Shown here: in pieces, positions 5,578 through 6,501 of the stretch
Numbering within the stretch: position 1 is the stretch's first letter
Layout: each line of letters opens with the position of its first letter
Origin: Candidatus Gastranaerophilales bacterium
GTDB lineage: Bacteria > Cyanobacteriota > Vampirovibrionia > Gastranaerophilales > Gastranaerophilaceae
Assembly: GCA_944326495.1 (NCBI GenBank)
Contig: CALVEE010000240.1
Location: 1 to 6,501, forward strand
Length of the DNA stretch: 6,501 bases
Direction of reading: 5' to 3'
Translations under genes and position numbers: made by a program
The notes under the pieces: model-generated
The model's database searches: none
Told to the model about the DNA's origin: nothing
Seen by the model: only the letters and a program-made list of their open reading frames with translations

Positions 5578-5594
5578 AAAATATGGAGAGATGA

Positions 5595-6386
5595 ATGACA
5601 AATTTTAACTATCTTGAAGCTATAATGTATTTGATTACCTACCTGCTTTTTATATGTTTTATAGGTGTTTTAGTATACGGTTTAAAAAAATATCGTAAAG
5701 AGAGACGCAAAGGATGCATTTTTGTAACAGCAATAGTTTGTCTGCCTTTAATTTATTTCGTCCAACAAGCAGCTATTTTTAGCCTGTTTTTTTCTAATAT
5801 GTGCAGTTTTGCTCAGGGTGATCTTAAAAAAGCCGCAGTATATGTGAATATTGCAGCAAAACTTGCCGTTACACCGGCACAAAAAAGCGCATTATACGGC
5901 GAGCTTGGTCAGGTTTATATGGCAATGAAAGATGGGAAAACCGCGATGAAATATTTTGATAAAGCCTATAAAATAAACGGCAGCTATAAAGTACCAGCAA
6001 ATCTGTTAACTTCGTCTCGATGGCCTCTTCTTGCGAGCATGCTGTACGCATACAACGGTGATTATGATAAGGTGTATCAGATTGCAAAAGATACTAATTC
6101 ATATAGTGTTGCTGCAATTGCAAGCATTAACCAAAAAGATTACAAAAAAGCACTTGCCTATACAAATATGTGTCTTGCAAAATCAAAGAGTGCCGCAAAT
6201 TATTCCAGAAGAGCATACATTTATAAAAAACTCAACCAGAATAAGCTTGCGCAGGAAGATTTAAACAAAGCAATTTCTTTCTGTCAAGGGGATAAGAAAT
6301 GTATTGACCGTCACAATAAAGTAATGAACGACAGTTATTGGAATTTCTATATCCAAAAAAGAAAAGAGTATGGTCTCGGGAAATAA
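5595..6386 (+). CDS. Membrane-anchored TPR-repeat protein, function unknown
   Basis: A 263-residue protein with two predicted membrane segments near the N-terminus (about 12-30 and 42-66), separated by a strongly basic loop KKYRKERRKG (31-40), which should face the cytoplasm. The rest is tetratricopeptide-like. One good repeat has G105, Y108, A117, F121 and A124. Another has A207, Y210, A219, L223 and A226. Degenerate units lie between them (about 143-165 and 167-193). After the second segment the repeats would face the cell exterior or periplasm if the basic loop is cytoplasmic. GGAGAG ends 4 nt before the ATG at 5595. An overlapping ATG at 5591 is in another frame and ends after five codons. 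TPR domains usually mediate protein contacts; the partner is unknown. The gene is likely co-transcribed with gatB through the intervening hairpin. Confidence 0.8.
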   Translation: MTNFNYLEAIMYLITYLLFICFIGVLVYGLKKYRKERRKGCIFVTAIVCLPLIYFVQQAAIFSLFFSNMCSFAQGDLKKAAVYVNIAAKLAVTPAQKSALYGELGQVYMAMKDGKTAMKYFDKAYKINGSYKVPANLLTSSRWPLLASMLYAYNGDYDKVYQIAKDTNSYSVAAIASINQKDYKKALAYTNMCLAKSKSAANYSRRAYIYKKLNQNKLAQEDLNKAISFCQGDKKCIDRHNKVMNDSYWNFYIQKRKEYGLGK

Positions 6387-6501
6387 TAAATAAATTAAGC
6401 ATGCACGATTGTTTTTATACCGATAGTGTGTGTTTCACAATTAATAACTGTCTCGGATTTTGTCAAGAAATTTAATAAAAATTCATGCAAAAAACGTAAC
6501 A

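Noticed and set aside
6387..6501. Terminator or promoter at the right edge
   Set aside because: TTGTCA at 6460-6465 has no -10 box at a usable distance, the only stem (TGTG/CACA near 6430) is 4 bp without a T tract, and the ATG at 6485 meets a stop after four codons.

Overview
The window is AT-rich bacterial DNA with five convincing genes, all on the plus strand. They sit between two gene-poor stretches (about 1-890 and 3411-4070) packed with short, GC-richer palindromic repeats. Low-GC genes, GC-richer hairpin clusters between them, a GatB that uses the bacterial GatCAB route, and a glycolipid-type methyltransferase/GT-C pair would fit an uncultured gut or environmental lineage such as Melainabacteria/Gastranaerophilales. 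This placement is an impression from general familiarity. Nothing in the window proves it, and no rRNA or clade-specific marker is present.

Layout. Positions 1-894 hold no supportable gene. They carry nested inverted repeats, two copies of a two-hairpin module (100-156 and 391-472), two diverged copies of an AT-rich flank (303-353 and 535-585), a 15-bp hairpin that looks like a leftward terminator (744-776), and a good sigma70-type promoter (825-853). Positions 895-3410 are a tight three-gene run: a class I SAM methyltransferase, a multi-pass GT-C type glycosyltransferase and a YraN-family nuclease-fold protein. Their reading frames overlap by 8 and 14 nt, so they are probably one translationally coupled operon. 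Positions 3411-4070 are a second repeat cluster: two homologous two-hairpin elements with a 63-nt core differing at one base, a long purine/pyrimidine palindrome, several hairpins whose stems differ while loops are kept, and a perfect 30-nt palindrome. An extended -10 promoter at 4050-4058 then leads into gatB (4087-5535). A 14-bp hairpin follows gatB and directly abuts the ribosome binding site of a membrane-anchored TPR protein (5595-6386). The last 115 bases contain nothing I can support.

How the genes may work together. The methyltransferase and the membrane glycosyltransferase are a plausible pair for modifying a lipid-linked or cell-surface glycan; their substrates are unknown. YraN is probably an operon passenger of uncertain function. 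GatB is the tRNA-binding subunit of the amidotransferase that makes Gln-tRNA and/or Asn-tRNA; gatA and gatC are not in the window. The TPR protein is unassigned.

I found no CRISPR array, insertion sequence, phage gene, tRNA or rRNA, and no new gene system. The most unusual content is the repeat family. It appears at least four times as a two-hairpin unit, shows stem changes that preserve pairing, and includes several hairpins whose loops read GTAA or GTGA (GNRA type) on one strand.
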